A stretch of 64,000 nt of DNA from Zoogloeaceae bacterium (GTDB lineage: Bacteria; Pseudomonadota; Gammaproteobacteria; Burkholderiales; Rhodocyclaceae): positions 16,028 through 80,027 of the forward strand of contig JAITSU010000026.1 in assembly GCA_031287525.1 (NCBI GenBank), written 5' to 3'. The notes beneath the pieces were generated by a model. The model was not told the origin of the DNA, searched no databases, and saw nothing but the letters and a program-made list of their open reading frames with translations. The position numbers were made by a program, and so were the translations under genes. The first letter of the stretch is position 1. Each line of letters begins with the position of its first letter. Positions 18,558 to 27,896 of this stretch are shown here, piece by piece.

Positions 18558-19666
18558 ATCGACTGTCCGCTTATCTTTTGACGGATGATTTCTGCAATCC
18601 TGCCAATCATCGCTTCATCCACCGCCATACCGGTCGGTAGCACAATGACTTTCTCCGCTATTTTTACCGTTTCCGGCAACAACAAAGCGGCATGGGGGAA
18701 AAGGTCACGATAGGGCTGCATGGCGTGTACGCCCGGCCAGAAGTATTTGCGGGCGAGGACGTTGTTCTGGTGCAGCGCCGCGATGATTTCATCCCGGCTG
18801 GCCTTGTTTCCTTCCTGAATTTCCAGCACGACATACTGGTAGTTGCGACTGCTGTTTTCGTCATGCGCCAGCAGCCGGACATCGGGCACATCAGAGAGCG
18901 CCCTGGCGTAGGCTTGATAATTGCGCTGATTGACAGCGAAGATGTCATCCAGGCTTTCGAGATTGGTGAGACCAAAAGCGGCGCAAATTTCTGTCATTTT
19001 GCCGTTGGTGCCGGGATAAATTACGTTGTCGTTGCCGTGAAACCCGAAATTCCGCATCAGGCGCATTTTTTCGGCGAGTTCGTCGTCATGGGTAATGACC
19101 GCGCCGCCTTCCATGGTGTTAAAGGTCTTGGTGGCGTGAAAGCTGAAGACTTCGCAGATTCCAAAATTGCCGATTGAGCGTCCTTGATACAGATTGCCAA
19201 AAGCGTGGGCGGCGTCGAACATGAGTTTTAGCCCATGTTCATCCGCGATGGCTTGCAAGTCTTCTATTGGCGCGGGGCGTCCCCAGAGGTGGACGCCGAT
19301 GATGCCGGTGGTGCGCGAGGTGATCATGTCGCGCACGGCAGCAGGGGAAAGGTTGTGGGTTGTCGGGTCGATGTCGGCGAATACGGGGGTGATGCCTTGC
19401 CAATGGAGGGCGTGCGCGGTGGCGATGAAAGTCCACGAGGGTATGATGACTTCGCCGGAAAGCCCCAGGGCGCGGATGGCGATTTCCAGCGCGAGGGTGC
19501 CATTGGTGATGGCAACACAGTGTTTGACGCCGAGGCGGGCGGCAATACGCTCTTCCAGTTCGCGCACCATTTGCCCATTATTGGTAAGCCAGCAATTATC
19601 AAGAATTTGCCCTGCGCGACGCAAAAAACTATCCCGATTACCGATGTTGGGGCGTCCGACATGCAA
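18554..19666 (-). CDS. DegT/DnrJ/EryC1/StrS sugar aminotransferase, apparently frameshifted at its 5' end
   Basis: This PLP enzyme puts an amino group on a nucleotide-linked keto-sugar. Motifs are 'SRWLTNNG'-like 'NCWLTNNGQMVRELE', 'FDAAHAFGN' (PLP Asp), and the Schiff-base lysine in 'SFHATKTFNTMEGGA'. As given, the frame can start only at a TTG (19666) with no ribosome site. Upstream, 'AIIPAFPSPLHVGRPNIG' is in frame and matches how I remember this subfamily beginning, but no start codon lies before a run of 16 C. Beyond it, an ATG at 19725 overlaps the upstream gene's stop (ATGA), but 16 C puts it out of frame; 14, 17 or 20 C would join them. The gene looks phase-variable and recorded in its off state, unless the tract was miscounted. 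Confidence 0.88.
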   Translation of the reverse strand: MHVGRPNIGNRDSFLRRAGQILDNCWLTNNGQMVRELEERIAARLGVKHCVAITNGTLALEIAIRALGLSGEVIIPSWTFIATAHALHWQGITPVFADIDPTTHNLSPAAVRDMITSRTTGIIGVHLWGRPAPIEDLQAIADEHGLKLMFDAAHAFGNLYQGRSIGNFGICEVFSFHATKTFNTMEGGAVITHDDELAEKMRLMRNFGFHGNDNVIYPGTNGKMTEICAAFGLTNLESLDDIFAVNQRNYQAYARALSDVPDVRLLAHDENSSRNYQYVVLEIQEGNKASRDEIIAALHQNNVLARKYFWPGVHAMQPYRDLFPHAALLLPETVKIAEKVIVLPTGMAVDEAMIGRIAEIIRQKISGQSI

Positions 19667-19699
19667 AGGGGAAGGAAAGGCGGGGATTATCGCTTTTGC

Positions 19700-19715
19700 G
19701 GGGGGGGGGGGGGGG
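19700..19715. repeat. Homopolymer tract G16 (C16 in the coding sense), candidate phase-variation switch
   Basis: Sixteen consecutive G on the plus strand lie between an ATG at 19725 (minus strand, overlapping the preceding stop codon) and the conserved DegT reading frame. Tracts of this length slip readily in replication. With 16 C the ATG frame ends after 12 codons at TAA; with 17 C it continues as M-T-M-T-P5-A-K-A into the aminotransferase. No other homopolymer of similar length exists in the window. Confidence 0.9.
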
Positions 19716-19721
19716 TCATTG

Positions 19722-22202
19722 TCATGGTTGCGACGATATCAGGTTTAGAAGTGTCGCGGCAAACCCTTCTGCAAAGCGAACCGGGTCGGTGAGTGCTTGC
19801 AGACGGGCGCGAAAATCAGGATTCGGCGCGGGAACAGGCTTGCACGCCAGCTTGATATAGTCATCCCGTGTTTTTGCAACCCACCCGGTCGCGCCCGCTG
19901 TTTTCAACAGGGCGATTGGACGTTGTGACCAGGGCAAGAGAGGGATGCCAAGCGCCAGATAAGGTCGCCCCATCCAGAGGCAGGTTGGCAAGGCCATATC
20001 GCCGCTATCGACTGGCGCTGCCAGCCCCAGGTCGATTGCGCGCCAATGCCCGCACAATTCTGTTGTCGTGCTGGCGCGTACAAAAGTCAGGCGCTCTGTT
20101 GCGATACCTGCGTGAGCAAACTGGTCCTGAATAAAGACTTCTGCGGCTTCTCCCAAGTCTTCCAGATTGAGGATCAAACGACTTTGCGGATTGTGTTGCA
20201 GAACCTCCGCAAACAGCGACCAGCCATTTTGCCCGATGCGAATGGTGGGCGTCAGGCAGCCGAAAACGGTTGCGCCTGTAGCATGAAGCGGGGCATTAGC
20301 GGCAAGCGGAATATCCGGTAGCGCGTAGAACTCGCCCATTTCCGGCAGGAGCAGCAAGGAGGTGGTGGGTAATATGTTTTGCACATCCAGACACGCTCCC
20401 GTCAGAATTTGCGTATCCGGCATGAGCGGCGGTAACGGGGTTTCGCCCCAGTGCAATTTGTGCGGCACGGCAAGCGATGCGAAGACTGGCAGACGTTCCA
20501 TCGGGTCGTAGGTGTCCAAATCAATCATAATATCTGCTTGAAACGCCTGTATTCTTTTGATTGCGGTTTGGTCGTCGTCTTGATGAATTGCCAGAAATTT
20601 ATGCGCGCTTGCCGCGCAGAGGTTCAGATAATCATGGTTCTGGGGCGTACAGGAAACAAGACAGGTAGAAAACTGTTCGGAGGGCAAATACTGGAGTAGC
20701 GGCAACAGCCGCCCCAGGCTTTTTTCACGGGCAAAGTTCCCTGCCATGAAAACGATTTTGATTTTACGGGGCAAAGTGAGTGGCAAGGGGGCTGCATTTC
20801 CGATAACAGGAAGCGCCAGTTCAGTCCGAATTTTTTTCAGCGTCGCTTGTAATTGTTCCCCGCTTTCCTCGTAATGCGCCAGCGTTTTGACGGTCAGGAG
20901 CAGATTGCCAAGGGTGGTGGGAAAGTTACGGAAATAATCGACAAACCCGGTAATGTCGCCCCGTTCAGCGAGGATATTGACCAGCAGGGCATACAGATTT
21001 GTCTGTGTGTCGGAGGGATGACGCGCAAGTTTCTGCAACAGCGCCACGGCTTCGTTGTTGCGGGCCAGAAAAGAGGGATTTCCAGAAGATAATTTCAGTG
21101 CGCTAAAAATAAAGTCTTTTGCTGTGTCCATGTGGTCGGTATGCGCGGCAACAAGCGCCAGCGCGACATGCACCAGGGGTTCATTCGGATCGGTTTGCAG
21201 GGCTGTTTCCAAAAGCGCGCGCGCTGTGTCAACATCGTTGTCGTTCAGGGCGCGCTGGGCTTTGCCCAGCAGTATTCTGACTGTTTTCCAGGCCAGAAAA
21301 TACGCGCGTGACGGGATATGTTGTCCGGCAACGGCATTTGATGCCGCTGCTTGTGTTTTCTGAATAAATAATGGCAGTTGCCGCTGGCGGAATTGTTTTG
21401 TTTTATTTATCAGCGCCTGCCGTATTTTGGGTAAATATTCTCTGGTTGATTCAATTTCTTCCACGGCATCGGAAAGCGCAAAAACCTTGCCATTTTCTGG
21501 ATATCTCGCGATGACTTCCGGGGTATAGCCATATTGTGCATAATCTGGATGCCGAAGTATCACAACCGGGCATTCGCATAGCATGGCAAGGGTGATGGTG
21601 CCGGAAAATTCGTAGGTATAAACCCGTGTTGCGGTCTGAAATTTTTCTGCCAGTCTGGGCAAAGATACCGGGCGGCGATTGGAAAGAATTTCTATATCCG
21701 GTGGAAAAACGGAAAAGTCTATTTCGGATTCTGGAATCCGGTTGAGATACAGCAGTGGTCTTTGTTTAACCTGTTCAGGGGCGGGCTTGAATAATTCTAG
21801 GTCTTGCAATACAAGACAGAGGTAGTCGTAATTTTCTTCTGGACCAGGCGCAAAATCAGGGAGGTAATAAAAGAACAGGTCATCTTTGCCCGCATTGATT
21901 TTATGACCTGTAATCAAACCATCGCGATTCAGCATCCAGTGCACGACAACCGGCGTATTAAAAAGATTGCTGCGTACAATGTCCGGGTAAACGCCGATTG
22001 CCCGTCGCCCCTCCGCTTCGTGCTGCATACAGATTTCGCGGGTTAAAACCGGTGTGTTCAGGGTGGGGTTCAGAACTTCTGCGCCAAATATCCATGCTTC
22101 CTCACCGGCAGTATTCAGGACATGGCACAGACGATGACAGGCTCGCGTTCCCTCGGAGCGAACTACAAAATCCAGCGCGAAAATGTAGTAGGGATGGTTC
22201 AT
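19722..22202 (-). CDS. SPINDLY/GT41-like glycosyltransferase with N-terminal domain and TPRs
   Basis: The 826-aa protein opens the glycan operon. Residues 1-290 look like a GT-B half ('HPYYIFALDFVVRSEGTRA', 'YTYEFSGTITLAMLCECPVV', the latter like a donor-site loop). The middle has TPR-like helical repeats ('ARALLETALQTDPNEPLVHV'). The last 370 residues resemble O-GlcNAc transferase/SPINDLY: 'KIKIVFMAGNFAREKSLGRLL', 'QADIMIDLDTYDPMERLPVF', 'TVFGCLTPTIRIGQNGW', 'DMALPTCLWMGRPYLAL'. Related enzymes glycosylate proteins such as flagellin, so protein rather than lipid may be the target. The ATG at 22202 is favoured over a TTG at 22223 because a TATAAT box at 22232-22237 would leave no leader for the latter. 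Confidence 0.8.
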   Translation of the reverse strand: MNHPYYIFALDFVVRSEGTRACHRLCHVLNTAGEEAWIFGAEVLNPTLNTPVLTREICMQHEAEGRRAIGVYPDIVRSNLFNTPVVVHWMLNRDGLITGHKINAGKDDLFFYYLPDFAPGPEENYDYLCLVLQDLELFKPAPEQVKQRPLLYLNRIPESEIDFSVFPPDIEILSNRRPVSLPRLAEKFQTATRVYTYEFSGTITLAMLCECPVVILRHPDYAQYGYTPEVIARYPENGKVFALSDAVEEIESTREYLPKIRQALINKTKQFRQRQLPLFIQKTQAAASNAVAGQHIPSRAYFLAWKTVRILLGKAQRALNDNDVDTARALLETALQTDPNEPLVHVALALVAAHTDHMDTAKDFIFSALKLSSGNPSFLARNNEAVALLQKLARHPSDTQTNLYALLVNILAERGDITGFVDYFRNFPTTLGNLLLTVKTLAHYEESGEQLQATLKKIRTELALPVIGNAAPLPLTLPRKIKIVFMAGNFAREKSLGRLLPLLQYLPSEQFSTCLVSCTPQNHDYLNLCAASAHKFLAIHQDDDQTAIKRIQAFQADIMIDLDTYDPMERLPVFASLAVPHKLHWGETPLPPLMPDTQILTGACLDVQNILPTTSLLLLPEMGEFYALPDIPLAANAPLHATGATVFGCLTPTIRIGQNGWSLFAEVLQHNPQSRLILNLEDLGEAAEVFIQDQFAHAGIATERLTFVRASTTTELCGHWRAIDLGLAAPVDSGDMALPTCLWMGRPYLALGIPLLPWSQRPIALLKTAGATGWVAKTRDDYIKLACKPVPAPNPDFRARLQALTDPVRFAEGFAATLLNLISSQP

Positions 22203-22231
22203 GTCAAGTGCTGTTGTGGACAATGGGCGCG

Positions 22232-22237
22232 ATTATA
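22232..22237 (-). promoter_or_regulatory. Candidate -10 box for the glycan operon
   Basis: A perfect TATAAT on the minus strand sits 30 bases before the ATG of the first glycan gene, in the divergent gap with ftsY. No convincing -35 hexamer is seen at 16-18 bases, so strength is unknown. It is the only consensus -10 box in the gap reading this way. Confidence 0.45.
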
Positions 22238-22366
22238 CATGAGCTTGTTCTCCCCGTTTTCTGCGCCACGTCTGTTTTTTGCGTGGTCTTACTCTTGCGA
22301 CGCAAAGCCCTGACCCTGATGCTAGAATCCGACATCTGTCAGCCCGTTCCACGCAACAGGATTTCC

Positions 22367-23353
22367 ATGTTCAACATTTTCAAGAAAAAAGACGAGCCTG
22401 CGACGGCGGCGGCAGCGATTGCCCCGGTTGCAACGCCACCCGCCAGCGCCACCTGGCGCGAACGGCTGTTTGGCGGGCTTGCCCGCACGCGGGCGCAGTT
22501 GGGCGGGCGGATGAAGGCGCTGTTTTCACGCGGCAAGGTCGATGACGAACTGCTTGAGGCGCTGGAAGAATTGCTGCTCACCTCCGATGTCGGCATCGAA
22601 GCCGCCCGTTTCCTGCTCGACAATCTGAAAGCGCGCGCCAAAAAGGACAAGCTGGACAGCGCCGAAGCCATCCAGTCCGCGCTGGCTGCCGCGCTTACCG
22701 AACTGCTTTCTCCGCTGGAGCAAGCGTTGGATGTGTCGCTGCATCAGCCTTGCATCATCATGCTCGCCGGGGTGAATGGCGCGGGCAAGACGACTTCCAT
22801 CGGCAAACTCGCCAGATATTTTCAGGCACAGGGCAAGAGCGTGTTGCTGGCGGCGGGCGATACTTTTCGCGCCGCCGCCCGCGAGCAACTCATTGCCTGG
22901 GGCGAGCGCAACAATGTTACTGTCATCGCGCAGGAATCCGGCGATCCGGCTGCCGTGGTGTTCGACGCTATCCATGCCGCGCGCGCGCGCAAAATTGACA
23001 TCGTGCTGGCGGATACCGCCGGACGGCTGCCCACCCAGTTGAACCTGATGGAAGAAATCGCCAAGGTGCGGCGGGTCATCCAGAAGGCGGAAGCCAGTGG
23101 CCCGCATGAAGTTCTGCTGGTGCTGGATGCCAACATCGGTCAGAACGCGCTGGCGCAGGTCAAGGCGTTTGATCAGGCGATTCACGTCACCGGGCTTGTT
23201 TTGACCAAGCTGGATGGCACTGCCAGGGGCGGCGTCATCGCCGCCATCGCCCGTCAGTGTCCGAAACCCATCCGCTTCATCGGCGTGGGCGAGGGCATCG
23301 ACGATTTGCGCCCCTTCGTGGCGAAAGATTTTGTGGATGCCCTGTTCGCATGA
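22367..23353 (+). CDS. ftsY: Signal recognition particle receptor FtsY
   Basis: FtsY docks ribosome-SRP complexes at the inner membrane through its GTPase. The start at 22367 (328 aa) has an AGGA site seven bases upstream; the open frame to 21998 runs through the divergent gene and is not used. After a short Ala/Pro-rich N-terminus comes the four-helix N domain, then the G domain with 'GVNGAGKTTSIGKLA', 'DTFRAAAREQL', 'DTAGRLPTQ', 'TKLDGTARGG' and 'IGVGEGIDDL'. The acidic A domain is very short. The stop overlaps the ftsE start (ATGA), so ftsY, ftsE and ftsX form one operon. Confidence 0.97.
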   Translation: MFNIFKKKDEPATAAAAIAPVATPPASATWRERLFGGLARTRAQLGGRMKALFSRGKVDDELLEALEELLLTSDVGIEAARFLLDNLKARAKKDKLDSAEAIQSALAAALTELLSPLEQALDVSLHQPCIIMLAGVNGAGKTTSIGKLARYFQAQGKSVLLAAGDTFRAAAREQLIAWGERNNVTVIAQESGDPAAVVFDAIHAARARKIDIVLADTAGRLPTQLNLMEEIAKVRRVIQKAEASGPHEVLLVLDANIGQNALAQVKAFDQAIHVTGLVLTKLDGTARGGVIAAIARQCPKPIRFIGVGEGIDDLRPFVAKDFVDALFA

Positions 23354-24003
23354 TTGTCGGCAGCCAACTCTGCAAACGTTATCCCGGCGGCTTTGAGGCG
23401 TTGAAAAACGTCAGCTTTGAAATCGCGGGCGGCGAAATGGTGCTGATTGGCGGACATTCCGGCGCGGGCAAGACCACGTTGTTGAAACTGCTTTCCGCCA
23501 TTGAGCGCCCGACTTCCGGCAGTCTCGTGGTCAATGGACAAAATCTCGTCGCCCTGCGCCATGCCGCGTTGCCCTTTCTGCGTCGCAATCTGGGGCTGAT
23601 TTTTCAAGACCAGAAACTGCTGTTTGACCGCACGGCGCTGGATAACGTGTTGCTGCCGCTGGAAATCATCGGGCTTTCCCCGAAAGAAGCCGCGCGTCGC
23701 GCCCGCGCCGCGCTCGACAAGGTGGGGCTGCTTGAGCGCGAAAAGGCAAATCCCATTGCCCTCTCCGGCGGCGAACAACAACGTCTCGCCATCGCCCGCG
23801 CCGTGGTCAATCGCCCCACAATTCTGATTGCCGACGAACCCACCGCCAATCTGGACGAAGAATCCGCCAGACAGGTGATTGATTTGTTCGTCGCCTTCAA
23901 TCAGGTGCGGGTGACGGTCATCATCGCCACCCACGCCCCCCACGGTATCCCCGGCAAAGATGTGCGGGTGATGACCCTTGACCACGGCGCGCTCGCATCA
24001 TGA
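23350..24003 (+). CDS. ftsE: Cell division ATP-binding protein FtsE
   Basis: FtsE is the ABC ATPase of the FtsEX complex, which activates periplasmic murein hydrolases through EnvC-type partners at the septum. The ATG at 23350 overlaps the ftsY stop and gives the normal length of 217 aa. It has the Walker A 'GGHSGAGKTTLL', Q-loop 'IFQDQKLL', ABC signature 'LSGGEQQRLAIARA', Walker B 'ILIADEPTANLD' and the switch histidine in 'IIATHAP'. Its stop overlaps the ftsX start. The window also encodes an EnvC-like protein at 3.8-5.1 kb, the likely downstream partner. Confidence 0.96.
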   Translation: MIVGSQLCKRYPGGFEALKNVSFEIAGGEMVLIGGHSGAGKTTLLKLLSAIERPTSGSLVVNGQNLVALRHAALPFLRRNLGLIFQDQKLLFDRTALDNVLLPLEIIGLSPKEAARRARAALDKVGLLEREKANPIALSGGEQQRLAIARAVVNRPTILIADEPTANLDEESARQVIDLFVAFNQVRVTVIIATHAPHGIPGKDVRVMTLDHGALAS

Positions 24004-24899
24004 AAACCTGGTTCCGCCAACACTTCGCCGCGCTTGCTCGCGCCAGTCGCCGCCTGTTGCGCGCGCCGCTCTCTACCCTGCTGTCGATCATGGTCATCGG
24101 CATCGCCATGACCCTGCCCGCCGCTGGCTACCTGCTGCTCGATAACCTCAAAGCCCTGGGCGCGAGCAGCACCAGCGCGCAGCAGATGAGCCTGTTCATG
24201 GAAACCAGCGCCAGCGAAAAACAGGTTGCGGAAGCGCGGGACAATCTGCAAGCCTTGCTGCCCGACCAATGGCGCTTCGTGTCGCGCGCCGACGCCCTGC
24301 AACAACTGAAAGCCAACGAAGGCATGGCGGAAATCGTTTCCAGCCTGCCGAAAAACCCGCTGCCCGATGCCTTTATCATCGAGCCTGTCGACGCCAGCCC
24401 GGAAACCCTGGAACGTTTAAGTTCCACGCTGGCAAGCTGGAACGGCGTCGCGCATGTGCAACTCGATTCCGCCTGGATCAAGCGATTCGACGCCTTTTTG
24501 CGTTTGGGCAGACTGACGGTCAACCTGCTCGCCGTCATCTTCGCCGCCGGTCTCATCGCCGTTACCTTCAACACCATCCGCCTGCAAGTGCTGGCGGGGG
24601 CGGAAGAAATCGAAGTCGCCCGTCTGATTGGCGCGACCGACGGTTTTATCCGCCGCCCCTTTTATTATTCCGGCATTCTGCAAGGCGGCTTGGGCGGTAT
24701 CGTCGCCGCGCTGCTGATTTTCGTCGGCATCACCGCCCTGTCCCCTTCGGTCGCCCAACTCGCCCAACTCTACGGCAGCCATTTTGCCCTGCAAGGGCTG
24801 GCGTTTCCCCACATCCTCGCCCTCATCGCCTGCGGCGGCGCTCTGGGGTTCGTGGGGGCGCAGCTTTCGGTGAGTCTGGCGCTCAGACAGATGAAATAA
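24000..24899 (+). CDS. ftsX: Cell division protein FtsX
   Basis: FtsX is the membrane subunit of FtsEX. The 299-aa protein has an N-terminal membrane segment ('LSTLLSIMVIGIAMTLPAAGYLL'-type, about residues 22-45), a periplasmic loop with the fold that binds EnvC (about 50-165), and three C-terminal membrane segments near 172-195, 222-245 and 265-290. The start overlaps ftsE by ATGA. Length and topology are as expected for proteobacterial FtsX. The gene ends 15 bases before the convergent epd gene, with no obvious terminator. Confidence 0.95.
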   Translation: MKTWFRQHFAALARASRRLLRAPLSTLLSIMVIGIAMTLPAAGYLLLDNLKALGASSTSAQQMSLFMETSASEKQVAEARDNLQALLPDQWRFVSRADALQQLKANEGMAEIVSSLPKNPLPDAFIIEPVDASPETLERLSSTLASWNGVAHVQLDSAWIKRFDAFLRLGRLTVNLLAVIFAAGLIAVTFNTIRLQVLAGAEEIEVARLIGATDGFIRRPFYYSGILQGGLGGIVAALLIFVGITALSPSVAQLAQLYGSHFALQGLAFPHILALIACGGALGFVGAQLSVSLALRQMK

Positions 24900-24914
24900 T
24901 CAGGCCGCCTGGAG

Positions 24915-26045
24915 TCACCAGCGCGCCCGCCAATGCTGCGTGACATCCAGCATCCGGTTGGCGAAGCCCCATTCATTATCGAACCAGAGAAAGAGATTGA
25001 CCGTGCGCTCGCTGATGTTGCGAGTCTGGCTGCCGTCTACGATGGCGGAGTGCGGGGCGTGGTTGAAGTCGATGGAAGCGTGCGCGGCTTCTGTGTAGTC
25101 CAGCCGGTTGCGGCAGGCGGCGCTGGCGGCGGCATTGGCCATCAGACGGTTAATGTCGACGGCATCGGCGGGTTGGCGTAGGGCGAGCACCATGTCAATG
25201 GCGGAAACATTGGCGGTCGGGACGCGGATGGCTTTGGCGGTGACTTTGCCATGCAGTTGCGGCAACAGGCGTTCGACGCCACGCGCCAGCCCCGTGGCGA
25301 CGGGGATGATGGATTGCATGGCGGAACGGGTGCGGCGCAAGTCCGCGTGGTGGTAGCCGTCAATCAGGGGTTGATCGTTCATCACCGAATGCAGGGTGGT
25401 GAGCAACACGCGCTCCAGACCCAGTTCGCGTTCCAGCAGGTCGAGCACGGGCACGACGGCATTGGTGGTGCAGGAGGCGTTGGAAACGATGCGCTCGAAG
25501 CCGGTGAGTTCGTCCTGATTCAGCCCGAAAACCACGGTGGCATCCACGTCGGCGGCGCTATGCGCCGGATGCGACAGCAACACGCGCGGCACGCCCGCAT
25601 TCAGGAAGCGTTCGATTTCGGCGCGTTCGCCATATTGCCCGGAACATTCCGCGAGCAGGTCGATGCCGCGCGCGCCCCAGTTCACCGCTTCGGGCGTGGT
25701 GGCGTGACTGACGGCGATGGGGCGACCATTGATGGAAAAGCCGCCGTCGCAGATTGCAACCTCACCCGCAGTCATTGCGCCGGAAACCTCGCCCGCAGTC
25801 ATTGCGCCGGAAACTTCACCCGGAAAGCGCCCATGCGTGGAATCGAAGCGGGTGAGGTAGATGATGCTGTCCAGATTCGCCGGTTCGTTGATGGCGACGA
25901 CCTGCAAGCGGTCTTCCAGCCCCGCTTCGTAGAGGGCACGCAGAAAACAGCGCCCGATGCGCCCGTAGCCATTGATGGCAAGGCGCAGCGGCGCGTGAGG
26001 GAGGGCAGTGTGGCGCGTGTCAGGCACGGAAATCAAATCAGCCAA
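24915..26045 (-). CDS. epd: Erythrose-4-phosphate dehydrogenase-like GAPDH homologue
   Basis: The 376-aa protein belongs to the GAPDH family and most resembles Epd, which makes 4-phosphoerythronate for pyridoxal phosphate synthesis. It has the NAD fold 'LAINGYGRIGRCFLRALYE' and the catalytic cysteine in '[12 protein letters not shown]'. The Epd-type block 'LHSVMNDQPLIDGYHHADLR' replaces the GAPDH sequence. A 27-bp tandem duplication adds 'GEVSGAMTA' twice near residue 85. The N-terminus is about 18 residues longer than usual, so the start could lie further in. A true GapA is encoded two genes upstream, consistent with separate roles. Confidence 0.85.
   Translation of the reverse strand: MADLISVPDTRHTALPHAPLRLAINGYGRIGRCFLRALYEAGLEDRLQVVAINEPANLDSIIYLTRFDSTHGRFPGEVSGAMTAGEVSGAMTAGEVAICDGGFSINGRPIAVSHATTPEAVNWGARGIDLLAECSGQYGERAEIERFLNAGVPRVLLSHPAHSAADVDATVVFGLNQDELTGFERIVSNASCTTNAVVPVLDLLERELGLERVLLTTLHSVMNDQPLIDGYHHADLRRTRSAMQSIIPVATGLARGVERLLPQLHGKVTAKAIRVPTANVSAIDMVLALRQPADAVDINRLMANAAASAACRNRLDYTEAAHASIDFNHAPHSAIVDGSQTRNISERTVNLFLWFDNEWGFANRMLDVTQHWRARW
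25759..25812. repeat. 27-bp tandem duplication inside the epd-like gene
   Basis: Two 27-base units differing at one position, followed by a partial third (25813-25823), encode 'EVSGAMTAG' twice in frame. The insertion lies in a surface region between the 'STHGRF' strand and the next strand of the NAD domain. The reading frame is preserved. Confidence 0.85.
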
Positions 26046-26057
26046 AAAGCGGTCATA

Positions 26058-27695
26058 TTACGCTTTTCGGCTGATAAAGCGCGCCAGTTCGTCTTTCAGC
26101 GCGTTTGCCATCTGGTTCAAAGTCGCGGAGACGGCGGCGATTTCCTCGATATTCCGTGTGGTTTGCACGGTCTGTTCGCCGATTTGCTCCACATCTTCGA
26201 GTACGGACTGGGTTTTCGAGAGCGCGGTTTGGGCGTCTTCGGCAACAGCGGAAACCGAAGTGCGGGTTTCCGCCATTACGCCGACGCTTTCATTGATGAG
26301 GCGTTCCGCTTCATTGGCTTCAACCTGCATTTCCGCAAATTCGCCGGCGTTCTTTTTCATGGTATTGGCGGCGTCGGTGGTCGACTGCATGATGGCGGCA
26401 ATCACGGCTTCCGTTTCCACCAGACTCTTTTGCGTGCGCTCGGCGAGCTTGCGTACTTCGTCTGCCACCACCGCGAAGCCGCGCCCGTATTCGCCCGCGC
26501 GCGCCGCTTCGATGGCGGAATTCAGCGCCAGCAGATTGGTCTGCTCGGCAATTTCACCGATGACGCCCAACACGCTCTTGACCTTGGCGGCTTCTTTTGA
26601 GAGATGCTCAAGGTGGGCTGAGAGCGTCTGTTGCGCCGTTGCCGCGTTATCCGCATCTCCCGCAACGCGCGCGACCTGCGCGCGGGATTGTTCCAGCGCG
26701 CTGGCGGCTGCCCCGACGCTGTCGACCACGCCGGAAAGTTTTGTATCCATGTTGCCCAACAACACCTTGGCTTCGCCGCCGCCCGCGACGACATCGCCTA
26801 CAGTGCGCTCGTTGGATTGCGCGTGACTGGACATGGATTTGCTGGTCGCGTCGAGTTGCGTGGATACGGAAGCGGTGGTCGCGGCGTTGTCGCTGGCGCT
26901 GGAAATCAGTTTTTGCATTTCGTCGAGCAGCGCGTTGAAATCGCCAACCAGACTGCCGATTTCGTCGTTCCCCGGAGCCGCCCGCAAGGTCAGGTCGCGG
27001 TTTTTGGAAATGACGCGCACAGTGTGCTGCGCCTCGCCAATCGGGCGCAACAGCTTGCCGATGGCGTAATAGCTGATGGCGGCAGAGGCGACGAAAATCG
27101 CCAGACCCATCAGCAGGGTAACCAGCAGGATTTCACGCTGCGCCTCGGTGATTCTGGAAATGGCGATGTCCGCTCCCGCCACATAGCGTGTGCCCGCAGC
27201 AGTGGTCATGGGGATGAAAACGCTGCGGTGGTTGCCGTATTCATCCGTGTATTCGTCAAACTTGATCCGGTTTTCCGCGAGCGCCTGCCCGATGGCGTCG
27301 CTTGGGTCTTCATACAACCGGAGCGCCTCCGTATATTTGCCGGTTTTGTATTCTTCTTCTTCGGGGGTATCCAGCACGAAACGGTAGCCTTCCCTGGATT
27401 CCACGAGCGTATAGACATACTCAAGATTGGTGGCGTGGACATAACGGTAGAGCCGCTTGCCGTACTCTTCAAAAAGCGGTTGATCCATCTGACCTTTTAT
27501 TGCTTCATCATAGACGCTTTCCGGCAGAAGTTCGGGCGCCATGCTGGCGGCGGCAACGAGTTGCGCGTCCAGCATTTCCATCGTGTCCGCATGTTTCGTC
27601 ACATAGGCGTAAACGGTGTAGACACTGACGGCACAGGCGTTCAACAATAAAACGGTGATGAGCAGACGACCGCGAATAGAATTCCAGCAACGCAT
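26058..27695 (-). CDS. Methyl-accepting chemotaxis protein
   Basis: The 545-aa chemoreceptor has a membrane segment at about residues 10-30 ('[20 protein letters not shown]'), a periplasmic sensor of about 150 residues, a second membrane segment near 180-205, a HAMP domain, and a signalling domain with the conserved hairpin '[21 protein letters not shown]' (minus its last residue) followed by 'VRKLAERT'. The ligand is unknown. No C-terminal pentapeptide for CheR/CheB tethering is present. It stands alone, 12 bases downstream of which is the epd-like gene, and no che genes are in the window. Confidence 0.93.
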   Translation of the reverse strand: MRCWNSIRGRLLITVLLLNACAVSVYTVYAYVTKHADTMEMLDAQLVAAASMAPELLPESVYDEAIKGQMDQPLFEEYGKRLYRYVHATNLEYVYTLVESREGYRFVLDTPEEEEYKTGKYTEALRLYEDPSDAIGQALAENRIKFDEYTDEYGNHRSVFIPMTTAAGTRYVAGADIAISRITEAQREILLVTLLMGLAIFVASAAISYYAIGKLLRPIGEAQHTVRVISKNRDLTLRAAPGNDEIGSLVGDFNALLDEMQKLISSASDNAATTASVSTQLDATSKSMSSHAQSNERTVGDVVAGGGEAKVLLGNMDTKLSGVVDSVGAAASALEQSRAQVARVAGDADNAATAQQTLSAHLEHLSKEAAKVKSVLGVIGEIAEQTNLLALNSAIEAARAGEYGRGFAVVADEVRKLAERTQKSLVETEAVIAAIMQSTTDAANTMKKNAGEFAEMQVEANEAERLINESVGVMAETRTSVSAVAEDAQTALSKTQSVLEDVEQIGEQTVQTTRNIEEIAAVSATLNQMANALKDELARFISRKA

Positions 27696-27896
27696 GAAAG
27701 GACTCCCTCAGTTGGATTCGGGCAGCGGATTTTGAGCGTAATGCCATCAAAATAATTCAGGGAATTCCCGCACAAGTAAAAACCGCCATGCCCGTTTTCA
27801 CGAGTATGACGATTGTTCAGCGTTTCCCTTGGTCTGTATATTGTGCGACGGAATCAGGAAAATTCCAAGGGCAAATGATAGGTAACATTTGATTCA

